Made by a program: the position numbers and the translations under genes. The notes beneath the pieces are model-generated. The model worked only from the letters and a program-made list of their open reading frames with translations. It did not search any database and had not been told where the DNA came from. From DATAEK01 sp036258055 (GTDB lineage Bacteria; Acidobacteriota; Vicinamibacteria; Vicinamibacterales; 2-12-FULL-66-21), in contig DATAEK010000286.1 in the NCBI GenBank assembly GCA_036258055.1, forward strand, positions 1 to 20,208: 20,208 nt of DNA, in the 5' to 3' direction. Of the stretch, positions 1 through 8,390 are shown one piece after another (positions within the stretch are counted from its first letter, which is position 1; each line of letters opens with the position of its first letter).

Positions 1-93
1 TGGGGGGGGTGGGGCAGGTAGGCGCACCGAAACTACCTTACCTGCCCCTACCCGCCTTACCCGCCCCACCCGCCCCACCCTGCCCCACCGCGA
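1..93. repeat. Non-coding edge with hairpin and 9-base tandem repeats
   Basis: No gene is visible in this short stretch downstream of the M28 peptidase stop. GGGGCAGGTA (11-20) and TACCTGCCCC (39-48) form a perfect 10-bp stem with an 18-base loop. It is followed by a run of 9- to 10-base units of the type CCGCCCCAC (52-60, 61-69, 70-78, 79-88). On the minus strand the hairpin lies about 46 bases past the peptidase stop. It could end or stabilise that transcript, but no T-run follows it, so it is not a canonical intrinsic terminator. Confidence 0.6.
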
Positions 94-2247
94 TCAGTTG
101 TTCGCGATGAGCGCGGTGGCTTTTTCGACGTCTGCGCGCAAGCGGTCGATGGCTGCCGCGACGATCGGGATGTAGGCGCGGGCTTCGTCCCACTGCTTCT
201 GCTCGATGCCTTCGCGGATCCCTGGCAGCGTCTTGACACCGTAGCCGGTGTAGAACCCCGGCGCGTAGGCCACGTGCTTGAACCACTCGCGGCGCGGCAG
301 TCCCGCATCGTGTTTGAATGCCCGTTCTGACCGATACAGCGTTCGATTGAGCTCCTCGAGGCTTCCTGCAAGCGCGGGAGGAATGCTGGTTCCCTGCTGC
401 ACGGTCTTGAGCGCCTGTTCGTAGCGCCGTGCTGATGCATCGAGCTGGTTGAGCGAGGTACGAATCGGATCGAGGTTGATCGTCTGGCCTTTGCCGTCGA
501 GCAGTTGGCGGATTTCATCGACGTACCCACCAAACGTCTTGGAGACGCTGGTGAACTCGAAGGGCAGCACGTCCGCGTTCGCCAGTCTCAGGAGCGCGGT
601 CCCGGTGAACCGAGACAACGCGGTGCCGTGCGCGAAGTTGCCATCCGAGAACTGCGTGAACCAGTAGAACGAGTCGTAGACGGAATGATAGACGCCGCCG
701 TCTCCATCTCCGCCGAACCCGACGTTTGCCGACGCGATGGTGAGGTAATCCACGAACGCGGTGTAGTCGGATCCCGAGCCCAGCGCGCCGATCGGCAGAT
801 CGCCGGTGATGAGTTTTTCCTTCGCCGCTTTGGTTTTGGCCTGTTTGAGATCGTGCTCGCGTTTCGCTTCGAGTGCGCTCTTGCCGCTGCCTTGCGGATC
901 GGGCACGTCCCGCCCGACTTCGTTGAAGAAGGCCTGCAGCGAATGCGAGCCCTGCATGTTGAGCCAGCCTTTGCCGCTGCTGTCGGTGTTGATGTAGGCG
1001 ACACCCTTCTGCGCGAGCTCGGCCTGATGCTTCTCGACCCACTCCGTCGATCCCAGCAGCCCCCATTCCTCGCCGTCCCATGACGCGAGGATGATCGTCC
1101 GCTTCGGTTTCCAGCCGGTCTTGAGCAGTTCGGCCAGGCCGCGCGCCGTTTCCATCAGAGCCACGTTGCCGCTGGTCGGATCCGACGCGCCGTTGACCCA
1201 GGCATCGTGGTGATTGCCGAAAACGATCCACTGATCCGGAGACTCCGAGCCCGGGATGCGCGCGATCACGTCGTAGAGCGGCCGGACCTGCCAGTCGAAC
1301 GTGAGTTTCATGTGAACTTTTGCGGGACCCGGTCCAACGCGATAGCTGATCGGCAGACCGCCTTTCCAGTCGCGCGGCACGTCCCGGCCCTTGAGCTGAC
1401 GCAACAACGGCAGCGCATCACCGTAGGAGATTGGCAGCACCGGTATCTTCAGGATCGTGACGGCGTCGGCGCGATTCAGTTGTCGCGCGCCCGGCTCGGA
1501 CGCCCAGCCGGGGCTGAGCGGATCCCCCGGATGCACCGGCATGTCCATCACGCTGCCGCGCTGCACGCCTTGCTCGGGACGGTACGGGCCGTCCGGAAAG
1601 ACCTTCCCCTTCGAGAACCCATCGTCTTTCGGGTCCGAGTAGATGATGCAGCCGATGGCACCGTGCTCCGCCGCGACCTTCGGCTTGATGCCGCGCCAGC
1701 TCTTGCCGTAGCGCGCGATGACGATCTTGCCCTTCACGTCCACGCCGAGCTTGGCCAGCTGCTCGTAGTCTTCGGGCACCCCGTAGTTCACGTAGACGAG
1801 AGCTCCCGTGACGTCGCCGTCGGCGGAGTAGGCGTTGAACGTCGGCAGTTGGCCATCATCGGTCGAGTCCTTGTCGGCGTCCACCTTGGGTTCTTTGAGC
1901 GTCGCGGAGTACTTCTCGGGCTCGACGAGCTCGACCGTGCGCTCAACGGGATACGGCATGAGCGCGCTGAACTCTTCGATCGTCGCGTCGAGTCCCCACG
2001 ACTTGAACTTCGCGAGCACGTACTCCGCGACCTTGCGGCTTCCCGGGCTGCCGGCATGGTGGGGGTCCTCGCTGATCATGCGCATGTACTCGCGCATATT
2101 GTCCGGACTCGGGATCGCCTGGTATCGCCGTTCGAGGTCACGCTCCGCGGCGGCGGAAGTCTGCGTGAATCCGCGCAGCGGAGGTGGCGTTTGGACGGAT
2201 GGAGCGGCAAGAAGTGCGAGGATCGCGAGCGCGACGAGACGGGGCAT
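94..2247 (-). CDS. Secreted M28 family metallopeptidase, glutamate carboxypeptidase II (PSMA)-like
   Basis: A 717-residue exopeptidase predicted to remove C-terminal acidic or other residues from peptides using two zinc ions, outside the cytoplasm. Residues 1-19 form a hydrophobic signal peptide. A protease-associated (PA) domain covers about 143-235, the M28 catalytic domain about 320-590, and a helical transferrin-receptor-like dimerisation domain about 600-715. By alignment from memory to human PSMA the metal ligands are all present with matching spacing: H346 (in HHDAW), D356, E394 (in WDGEEWG), D422 (INTDSSG) and H521 (VYHSVYD), with E393 as general base. The motif GLLGSTEW is shared with PSMA. 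The length is normal for the family and the frame is intact. It is last in the minus-strand series, separated from ADOP1 by a 239-bp gap that holds an inverted repeat copy, so co-transcription is uncertain. No strong Shine-Dalgarno sequence precedes the ATG. The true substrate is not inferable. Confidence 0.93.
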   Translation of the reverse strand: MPRLVALAILALLAAPSVQTPPPLRGFTQTSAAAERDLERRYQAIPSPDNMREYMRMISEDPHHAGSPGSRKVAEYVLAKFKSWGLDATIEEFSALMPYPVERTVELVEPEKYSATLKEPKVDADKDSTDDGQLPTFNAYSADGDVTGALVYVNYGVPEDYEQLAKLGVDVKGKIVIARYGKSWRGIKPKVAAEHGAIGCIIYSDPKDDGFSKGKVFPDGPYRPEQGVQRGSVMDMPVHPGDPLSPGWASEPGARQLNRADAVTILKIPVLPISYGDALPLLRQLKGRDVPRDWKGGLPISYRVGPGPAKVHMKLTFDWQVRPLYDVIARIPGSESPDQWIVFGNHHDAWVNGASDPTSGNVALMETARGLAELLKTGWKPKRTIILASWDGEEWGLLGSTEWVEKHQAELAQKGVAYINTDSSGKGWLNMQGSHSLQAFFNEVGRDVPDPQGSGKSALEAKREHDLKQAKTKAAKEKLITGDLPIGALGSGSDYTAFVDYLTIASANVGFGGDGDGGVYHSVYDSFYWFTQFSDGNFAHGTALSRFTGTALLRLANADVLPFEFTSVSKTFGGYVDEIRQLLDGKGQTINLDPIRTSLNQLDASARRYEQALKTVQQGTSIPPALAGSLEELNRTLYRSERAFKHDAGLPRREWFKHVAYAPGFYTGYGVKTLPGIREGIEQKQWDEARAYIPIVAAAIDRLRADVEKATALIANN

Positions 2248-2486
2248 TGGGGGATTCTAGCTGACGCCGGCGCGGTAGAAGTAAGAAGCTAGAGTCAGAA
2301 TCGTTCTGCAAGCAGGCTGTCCCATGTAGCCAGCGGCGCGAGCAAAGCGAGCGCTGGCAGGCCGTGACAGCCTTGAGCCGCAGCGAGCGCGAAGCCGCGA
2401 GCTGCAGCGTCTGGGGGTGGGGCCCCAGACGCCCTGAAGAATGTGGGCCCCGCGGCAAAGAAATGCAGACAAAGTCGAGCGAATAA
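2248..2486. other. Intergenic gap between M28 peptidase and ADOP1
   Basis: This 239-bp gap is occupied almost entirely by repeat copy A (2276-2465). I see no convincing gene. Any peptide frames here fall inside the repeat. The peptidase promoter, if separate from the upstream genes, must lie within or beside the repeat; I could not pick a clear -35/-10 pair. Confidence 0.5.
2276..2465 (+). repeat. Dispersed intergenic repeat, copy A (left arm of inverted pair around ADOP1)
   Basis: This copy runs from a purine-rich AGAAG/TAGAG stretch through GAATCGTTCTG (about 2298), CCAGCGGCGCGAGC (about 2330) and a GGGGCCCC core to GGGCCCCGCGGCAAAG (about 2445-2460). Read on the plus strand it is nearly identical to the reverse complement of copy B. 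The longest uninterrupted match is 52 bases (2396-2447). Compared with B it has an extra block of about 25 bases near 2344-2370 and lacks one G near 2447. It contains a perfect 10-bp hairpin, GCGTCTGGGG/CCCCAGACGC (2407-2432), with loop GTGGGG. It points toward the 3' end of ADOP1. Confidence 0.85.
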
Positions 2487-5153
2487 CTACTCGGCTCGCA
2501 ACGCAACGCTCGGATCCACTCCGGCTGCCCTTCTAGCGGGCAACAGCGCCGCGCCCAGCGCGACGAGCAGCATCAATCCAGCCGCCGCAACGATTGAGAC
2601 GGCGTCGGTCGGGCTGACCTGGAACAGCAGCGTGCGGGCGAAGCGTCCGAGAGCGAGCGACGCGCCGATGCCGACGATTGTTCCCGCGGCTGCGAGCGTC
2701 ATCGACTCCCTGACGATCATCGTTAACACGGATCGCGGGTTCGCGCCGAGGGCGAGCAGGATGCCGATTTCCTTCGTCCGTCGCGACACCGAGTACGCGA
2801 TGAGCCCATAGAGGCCGCCGCAGGCCAGGATCAGCGCCGCGACGCCCAACGTGACGGCGAGCACGGCAAGACTCCGCTCCTTCACGAGCGATTCGCGGAT
2901 CCGATCCGCGACGGTTTCGATGCGCACCGGCACCCGCGGATCGATCGAACGCACGGCCGCCAGAGTTGTGTCGGAACCGTTCACCCCCTCGGATGCGCGA
3001 GCCACCGTGACCAGGTTGGTGCCGGTCATGAACTCCCCAAGCTGTGCGCACGGCAGGAACGCGATGCTCCTGGTCGTTTCCTGTAGGCGCTGATACTTCA
3101 CGTCCTGCACGACACCGACGATCTCGAGATCCTTTCGGGAGGCGCTCTTCCCGACGCTGATACGGCGGCCGACGGGGTTCGACTCTCCGAAGTACTCGCG
3201 GGCAAGCGACGCGTTGATGAGGGTGACCTTCGGAGCCGACGCGCTGTCCGCGTCGGTAAAGTTCCTCCCCCGCAGCAGCCGAATGCGCACGGTATCGAGG
3301 TAGCCGGGCGAAATGGCGTTGAAGTACACGTAGCGAGACTTGGAGACCGGAACGTCCGCTCCGTCCACGGCGATGCTCTGCGTCCAGTAGCCCAGCTCGT
3401 TGCTGATGGGCGGCATCCAGGACAGGGCGGCGGACTGGACGCCTGGGAGCCGGCTCACGTTCTCGAGCAGGTCCGAGTAGTACATCGCCAGCCGTTCTTC
3501 GCGATAGCCCGATCCCACCGGGTCAGTCGTGATGATCGCGATCCGGTTGCGCTCGAACCCCGCGTCCTGCGAAAGGATCAGCAGCAGGCTTCGGGTGAAA
3601 AGGGCAGCGCCGGCCAGTAGGAGGACGGTGAGCGCGACCTGCACCGACACGAACGACTTCGCCATCGTCCAGCCACGGAGTATCGCCAGACCGCCACGCG
3701 CCGTCAGGCCAGGCGAGGGATTGCGCGTGGCTCGCAGCGCTGGGACGAGGGCCGTCGCCGCGGCCGTCGCTATCGACAGCGCCAGCGTGAAGATCATCGG
3801 ACGTCCCGTGACCGCCATATCGAGCGCAATGGGATCTTCGAAGGTCGACAGCAGCGTGACGAGTGCTCGACCTGCCACTGATGCCAGCAACACGCCGCCG
3901 GTCGCGCCCATCGCGGTCCAGACAGCTGCTTCTGTCAGCAACTGCCGAATCACCCGGCCGCGGCTCGCGCCGATCGCCAATCGCAGCGCCAGCTCCTTCC
4001 GTCGCGCGTCGGCGCGCGCGAGCAGCAGGTTCGCCACGCTGGCACAAGCCACGGCCAGGAGCAGACCAGTGAGCGCGAAGAGCAGCCACAGGGATTCGAC
4101 GAACTGATTCCGCACGCGCGAGTAGCCCGCGCGTCCCGGCTGGAGCGACGTTGTCCGGGCGAGATACCGCGCACGGCGCTCCGGCGGCTGGCCTTCCCAC
4201 GTCGTCGCCTCCATCACCGCCGGCCAGACTGTCGCAAGCGCCGCATTCCCTTTGTCAATCGTGACGCCGGGCGCCAGCCTGCCCATCAGGTGCAGCCAGG
4301 CGCTCGTCGGCGAGCGCAGGGCGGCGGGCTCGGCGATGGCTGTGACCGGCACGGTCAGCTCCGGCGAGAGACCTGGCGCCACCCCGAAGAACCCCGGCGG
4401 CATGACGCCGATGATCGTGAAGGGCAGACGATCGATGCTGATCCGCTTGCCGATGATCGAGGGATCGCGATTGAATCGGCGTGCCCACGCCGCATCGCTG
4501 ATCACCGCCACGCGGCCGTCCGGCCCCCCGCCGGGGCCGTCGTCACCTTCGTCGAAGGTCCGGCCTCGCGCCGCGGCGACGCCGAGCGTCGAATAGAACG
4601 CGCCCGTCGCCAGCGTCACGTCGGTGCCTTCAGCGCCCGCGCTCCACCCGACGTTCCGGCGATCGATGTTCCACGCGAAGAGGCCGGAGAAGAGACGATC
4701 GCTGCGCGCGTGGAGTTCCGTGAAGATCGGATACGAAAACGACGGATCCTTGAACCAGACGAGTTGATCCGGTTCGCGCACCGGCAGCGTACGAAGCGCG
4801 AGACCGTCCAGCAGACCGAACACGCAGGTCGTCGCGCCGATGCCGATCGACAGGATCAGGACGACCACCGACGCGAACGCGGGACCTCGTCGAATGGTCT
4901 TCACAGTGTAGCTGACGTCCTGCCACACGCTCTCGAGCCGCGGGGGCATCCAGATCGCGCGCGCGTCCTCACGCGCGAGCGTGATGTTCCCGAGAGCGCG
5001 ACGGGCCGCGATCTCCGCCTCACCCTGAGTCATGCCAGCGGCTTCCAGGTGCTCCTGACGCATAGCGCGATGGTGCTCGAGCTCCTGCGTGAGGTCGCGC
5101 TGGGCGCGGCTCGATCGGATCAAATGCGTGATTCGACGGAAGAACGTCAGCAT
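2487..5153 (-). CDS. ADOP family (FtsX/MacB-type) ABC transporter permease 1
   Basis: An inner-membrane permease of 888 residues, in which two copies of a MacB-type periplasmic domain plus an FtsX permease domain are fused. MacB relatives couple ATP hydrolysis at the membrane to export of lipoproteins, peptides or drugs. Here no ATPase gene is adjacent, as expected for ADOP, so the partner and cargo are unknown. An N-terminal charged prefix (about 1-75, DLTQELEHHR motif) precedes TM1 near residue 90. A central membrane cluster follows at about 360-530, a second periplasmic domain to about 765, and three C-terminal TM helices with the FtsX signature RRTKEIGILLALGA and the end LLPARRAAGVDPSVALRAE. 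The ATG at 5153 was chosen because it aligns with the start of ADOP2 (MLTFFRR versus MRTFFRR). An upstream in-frame GTG at 5177 falls inside repeat copy B. It probably belongs to the PadR-ADOP2 unit across a 183-bp gap. Inverted repeat copies flank the gene on both sides. Confidence 0.93.
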   Translation of the reverse strand: MLTFFRRITHLIRSSRAQRDLTQELEHHRAMRQEHLEAAGMTQGEAEIAARRALGNITLAREDARAIWMPPRLESVWQDVSYTVKTIRRGPAFASVVVLILSIGIGATTCVFGLLDGLALRTLPVREPDQLVWFKDPSFSYPIFTELHARSDRLFSGLFAWNIDRRNVGWSAGAEGTDVTLATGAFYSTLGVAAARGRTFDEGDDGPGGGPDGRVAVISDAAWARRFNRDPSIIGKRISIDRLPFTIIGVMPPGFFGVAPGLSPELTVPVTAIAEPAALRSPTSAWLHLMGRLAPGVTIDKGNAALATVWPAVMEATTWEGQPPERRARYLARTTSLQPGRAGYSRVRNQFVESLWLLFALTGLLLAVACASVANLLLARADARRKELALRLAIGASRGRVIRQLLTEAAVWTAMGATGGVLLASVAGRALVTLLSTFEDPIALDMAVTGRPMIFTLALSIATAAATALVPALRATRNPSPGLTARGGLAILRGWTMAKSFVSVQVALTVLLLAGAALFTRSLLLILSQDAGFERNRIAIITTDPVGSGYREERLAMYYSDLLENVSRLPGVQSAALSWMPPISNELGYWTQSIAVDGADVPVSKSRYVYFNAISPGYLDTVRIRLLRGRNFTDADSASAPKVTLINASLAREYFGESNPVGRRISVGKSASRKDLEIVGVVQDVKYQRLQETTRSIAFLPCAQLGEFMTGTNLVTVARASEGVNGSDTTLAAVRSIDPRVPVRIETVADRIRESLVKERSLAVLAVTLGVAALILACGGLYGLIAYSVSRRTKEIGILLALGANPRSVLTMIVRESMTLAAAGTIVGIGASLALGRFARTLLFQVSPTDAVSIVAAAGLMLLVALGAALLPARRAAGVDPSVALRAE

Positions 5154-5329
5154 TCTTAGGTTGCCGCGGGGCCCCACATTCTTCAGGGCGTCTGGGGCCC
5201 CACCCCCAGACGCTGCAGCTCGCGCGTTCGCGCTCGCTGCGGCTCAGGGCTGCTCGCGCCGCTGGCTCGTTGCGACAGCCTGCTTTCAGAACGATTCTTG
5301 TCTCCTACCTCCTACCTCCTACCTCCTGA
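5154..5329 (-). repeat. Dispersed intergenic repeat, copy B (right arm of inverted pair around ADOP1)
   Basis: This copy is read on the minus strand, from 7-base tandem units (CTCCTAC on the plus strand at 5302-5308, 5309-5315, 5316-5322, then CTCCTGA) through GAATCGTTCTGAAAGCAGG and CCAGCGGCGCGAGC to a GGGGCCCCGCGGCAA end that touches the ADOP1 start codon. It fills the ADOP2-ADOP1 gap. It carries the same 10-bp stem with GTGGGG loop as copy A (5188-5213) and lies in opposite orientation to it. Because it sits between two genes that may share a transcript, it is probably transcribed as a leader or spacer. Confidence 0.85.
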
Positions 5330-5336
5330 CTTCTGC

Positions 5337-8009
5337 TCAGTCCGTCCTCAGCGCGACCACCGGATCAACGCGCGTCGCGCGGCGGGCGGGCAAAAGACCG
5401 GCGAGCGCGGCGACGATCATCAGCAGTGCGCATGCGCACGTGACTGTCAGGGGATCGGTCGTGCTGACGCCGTAGATCAGGCCGTTGTGCACTCGAGGAA
5501 CGAGATAGAGCGCATTGCCGATGATGCGCGCGAGCGCCAGCGAGATACCAAGGCCGACCGCCGTGCCGATGACGCCAAGGCGCGCGGCCTGTCCGAGCGC
5601 GAGGCCGAGAATGCTGGATCGGGGCGCGCCGAGGGCGAGCCGAACGCCGAACTCCTGCGTCCGCTGCTGGACGGTGTAGGACATCGTGCCGTAGATGCCG
5701 ACGGCCGCCATCACGATGCCCAGCACGGCGAAGACGCCGATCAACAGGAGGTTGAACCGCGCCGAGCGAAGATCGTCGTCTACGAGCTGGGCCATCGTCG
5801 TCACGTTGGAGACGGGCAGGTCAGCATCCACGGCCAGGACCTCCGCGCGCAGCAGATCGACGACACTCGCCGGCGGGACCGCGGTTGTGGTGATGACGTG
5901 AAACGTCGAAGGGGGCGACTGCGCGAGCGGGACGAAAATGCTGTTGAAGTCGACTTCGTGGATCCCCACCTCTTTCATGTTCGCCGCGATCGCGACAATC
6001 TGAACGGTCCCTCGACGGACCCATGACGTGCTCGATTCCATCAGCACGAGCTCGCGGCCGAGAGGGTTTTCGCCCGGGAAGATGCGCCGCGCCAGGTTCT
6101 CGTTGATCACCGCAACCCTGGCCCCTCCCTCGCTATCGCCCTCGTTGAAATCGCGCCCCTTAGTGACGGCGATGCCGAGCACACCAAAGTATCCGGGCGT
6201 GATCGCGCGAATGATCGCCTGCGGCTCCTCTCCAGCATCGGGCCTCGGTCGATCCGTCACGACGAAGCGCACGTTCGGACCGCTGCCAAGCGGCACGCTA
6301 CTGCCGGCGACCGCCGCGGTTACTCCAGGGACGGCTCGCGCTCGCTCGACCAGGCTTCGAGCCAGTGGAACAACCTGACGCCGATCCGCGTAACGCGGTC
6401 CGAGTGCGGAGACCCGCATGGCCAGGCGGTTGTGCGGATCGAAGCCAAGCGGCACGCGTGTCAGCCGGACGAAGCTGTTGACGAACAAACCGGCGCCGAC
6501 AACGAGCACGAGCGTCATCGTCACTTCCGCGACGACCAGCGCATGCCGCGCGCGACGCTGGCCCGGGGAGGCGGCAACGGTTCGGCCTCCCTGCGCGAGC
6601 ACACCGCTCAAATCACGGCGCGAGGTCAGCATGGCTGGTGCGAGCCCGAACAGAATCGTCGTCAGACCCGAGACGATGAGCGCAAACAGATAGACTCGGA
6701 CGTCGAGCTCGATGTGCGACCCGCGGCTCAGATAGTCGGGTGGGAGCCACGAAGGCAGCAAATCGATGGCCCACTCCGCGGCGAGCAGGCCGAGGGCGGC
6801 CGCGGGCAGCGTCAGCAGCGATCCCTCGACGATGAGCTGCCTGACGAGGGCGGCACGCCCGCCGCCGAGCGCACGACGGATCGCGAACTCGCGATCGCGT
6901 CCGAGGGCCCGGGCCAGCAGAAGACCGGCGACGTTGACGCAGGTCAACAACAGGACGAAGAGCGCGGCGCCCAGGAAGAAGAAGAGCGGACGCCAATTCC
7001 AGCCGGTATTGGACTCGCGGAGGCCGTCGATCCGAATGCCGCGTCCCTCGTACGCCGCCGGATATTCGTGAGCGAGCCGCTGCGCGATCAGCTGCAGATC
7101 GGCTCGAGCTGATTCGAGCGAAACACCGTCCCGCATCCGGCCGATCACTCCCAAGTCGCGGCTCGTTCGGTCGTGCAGCGATTGCGGATCGACCACGACG
7201 AAGAGATCGGGACTGACCATGAAGTCGTACGGCGCCGGCGACATGACGCCGATGACGGTAAAGGGCCGATCGTCGATCGTGATGTTGCGGCCGACGATCC
7301 GGGAATCGGTCGAGAAGTGCCGGCGCCAGCACGCATCGCTGAGCAGTACCATTCGGCTCGACGAGCGGTCGTCTTCGCTGTTGAACGCGCGACCCAAAGC
7401 GGGGTCCCGCCGCAACGTCGCAAAGTAGTTCGAGGTGACCGGCATCACGCTGACCGACTCGGGGACGTTGCCGGCGCGAAGCACGCGACGGCCGCGACTG
7501 CCGTACGCGGCGAGCTGCTCGAAAGCGCGGCTTTGCGCACGCCAGTCGACGAGCTCCGGTCCGGACGCACCGTTGTACTGTCCGCGCAGATCCTTGCCGG
7601 TCGTGTAAACCTCGACCAGACGATCGGGATTCGGAAAGGGAAGTGGTTTCCAGAGCTCGAATTCGACGACGCTGAAGACCGATGTCGTCGCGCCCATCCC
7701 GATCGCGAGGATCAGGATGGCGGTGGCAGCAAACGTCGGTTGCCGCCGCAGCATGCGGAGGCCGAACCGGACGTCCTGCCACAGCCGTTCGAGCGATGGC
7801 CAGATCCAGACCTCGCGCGCATCCTCGATTGCGAGCGTGACGTTGCCGAGTGCGCGACGGCTGGCGACCTCAGCGTCGCGCGGGGACATACCACTTCGTT
7901 CCAGCTGCTGCTGGCGCAGCTCGCGATGATGCTCGAGCTCCTGCGTGAGGTCGTGTTCAACGCGGCGCGCTCGGAACAAATGGGTGAGTCGACGGAAGAA
8001 TGTCCGCAT
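5337..8009 (-). CDS. ADOP family (FtsX/MacB-type) ABC transporter permease 2
   Basis: An 890-residue paralogue of ADOP1 with the same architecture: N-terminal prefix with DLTQELEHHR (about 19-28), TM1 at about 93-114, MacB-like periplasmic domain, central FtsX membrane cluster with repeat boundary at about 360-510, second periplasmic domain, and C-terminal TM cluster with RTQEFGVRLALGAPRSS and LLPARRATRVDPVVALRTD. It is presumed to work at the inner membrane with an ATPase encoded elsewhere; the substrate is unknown. The start is only 36 bp from the PadR stop, which supports one operon under the PadR promoter. A sequence like the repeat end (CCCCGCGGGCACACTAAGAG, minus strand) directly precedes the ATG. 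The two permeases are clearly diverged in sequence, so the duplication is old although their leader sequences still look alike. Confidence 0.94.
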   Translation of the reverse strand: MRTFFRRLTHLFRARRVEHDLTQELEHHRELRQQQLERSGMSPRDAEVASRRALGNVTLAIEDAREVWIWPSLERLWQDVRFGLRMLRRQPTFAATAILILAIGMGATTSVFSVVEFELWKPLPFPNPDRLVEVYTTGKDLRGQYNGASGPELVDWRAQSRAFEQLAAYGSRGRRVLRAGNVPESVSVMPVTSNYFATLRRDPALGRAFNSEDDRSSSRMVLLSDACWRRHFSTDSRIVGRNITIDDRPFTVIGVMSPAPYDFMVSPDLFVVVDPQSLHDRTSRDLGVIGRMRDGVSLESARADLQLIAQRLAHEYPAAYEGRGIRIDGLRESNTGWNWRPLFFFLGAALFVLLLTCVNVAGLLLARALGRDREFAIRRALGGGRAALVRQLIVEGSLLTLPAAALGLLAAEWAIDLLPSWLPPDYLSRGSHIELDVRVYLFALIVSGLTTILFGLAPAMLTSRRDLSGVLAQGGRTVAASPGQRRARHALVVAEVTMTLVLVVGAGLFVNSFVRLTRVPLGFDPHNRLAMRVSALGPRYADRRQVVPLARSLVERARAVPGVTAAVAGSSVPLGSGPNVRFVVTDRPRPDAGEEPQAIIRAITPGYFGVLGIAVTKGRDFNEGDSEGGARVAVINENLARRIFPGENPLGRELVLMESSTSWVRRGTVQIVAIAANMKEVGIHEVDFNSIFVPLAQSPPSTFHVITTTAVPPASVVDLLRAEVLAVDADLPVSNVTTMAQLVDDDLRSARFNLLLIGVFAVLGIVMAAVGIYGTMSYTVQQRTQEFGVRLALGAPRSSILGLALGQAARLGVIGTAVGLGISLALARIIGNALYLVPRVHNGLIYGVSTTDPLTVTCACALLMIVAALAGLLPARRATRVDPVVALRTD

Positions 8010-8032
8010 CTCTTAGTGTGCCCGCGGGGCCG

Positions 8033-8054
8033 ACCGCCTGCCTTCTTAGGCGGT
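8033..8054 (-). promoter_or_regulatory. Hairpin straddling the PadR stop codon
   Basis: ACCGCCT (8033-8039) and AGGCGGT (8048-8054) form a perfect 7-bp stem with an 8-base loop. The PadR stop codon lies in this structure and ADOP2 starts 24 bases further on. No T-run follows on the minus strand, so it is not a standard terminator. It may tune the ratio of regulator to permease by attenuation or mRNA processing, which is inference. Confidence 0.4.
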
Positions 8055-8384
8055 TTCTAACACCCGCTGGATTGCCACGATGAGGCGCTCGAACTCCTGC
8101 CGCTCGGCGTTGAGCTGTTTGCGGCCCGCGGCTGTCAGCGTGTAGAAGCGCGCGCGGCGATTGTTCTCCGACGCACCCCACTCACCCTTGACCCACCCGT
8201 TCAGGAGCAGGCGCTGCAGCGCAGGGTAGAGCGAGCTCTCGCCCACCTGCAGCACATCCTGCGAGACCTGCCGGAGGCGTTCGGCGATGCCGTAGCCGTG
8301 CAGCGGTCCGCGCAGCAGGCTGCGCAGCACCAGCATGTCGAGTGTGCCCGGCAGCAGGTCGGGCGGCTGATTGGTGAGTCCCAT
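8046..8384 (-). CDS. PadR family transcriptional regulator
   Basis: A 112-residue DNA-binding repressor with the PadR winged-helix domain over about residues 10-90 (LLPGTLDMLVLRSLLRGPLHGYGIAERL, then GESSLYPALQRLLLNGWVKGEW and RRARFYTLTAAGRKQL), ending in a short C-terminal dimerisation helix. The length is typical of the small PadR proteins that precede ADOP genes. It is first in a likely operon with ADOP2, and perhaps ADOP1. Two perfect inverted repeats bracket its promoter and a half-site CCCATCG (8380-8386) overlaps its start codon, so autorepression is likely. The inducing ligand is unknown; export substrates of the permeases would be a natural guess but nothing in the sequence shows it. 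Confidence 0.96.
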   Translation of the reverse strand: MGLTNQPPDLLPGTLDMLVLRSLLRGPLHGYGIAERLRQVSQDVLQVGESSLYPALQRLLLNGWVKGEWGASENNRRARFYTLTAAGRKQLNAERQEFERLIVAIQRVLETA

Positions 8385-8390
8385 CGCGCT

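Noticed and set aside
1207..2292. Long plus-strand open frame opposite the M28 peptidase
   Set aside because: The minus strand has all zinc ligands and domains of a PSMA-like peptidase; the plus frame is compositionally an antisense shadow.
5154..5177. GTG start at 5177 for ADOP1
   Set aside because: The eight extra residues are encoded by the dispersed repeat, whereas the ATG at 5153 aligns with the ADOP2 start.
5302..5329. CRISPR-like array
   Set aside because: The units are 7 bases without spacers, and no cas genes are present in the window.
2487..8009. Recent tandem duplication or assembly artefact of the two permeases
   Set aside because: The proteins share architecture but are well diverged along their length; only leader sequences and short N-terminal motifs are close, as is usual for ADOP pairs.
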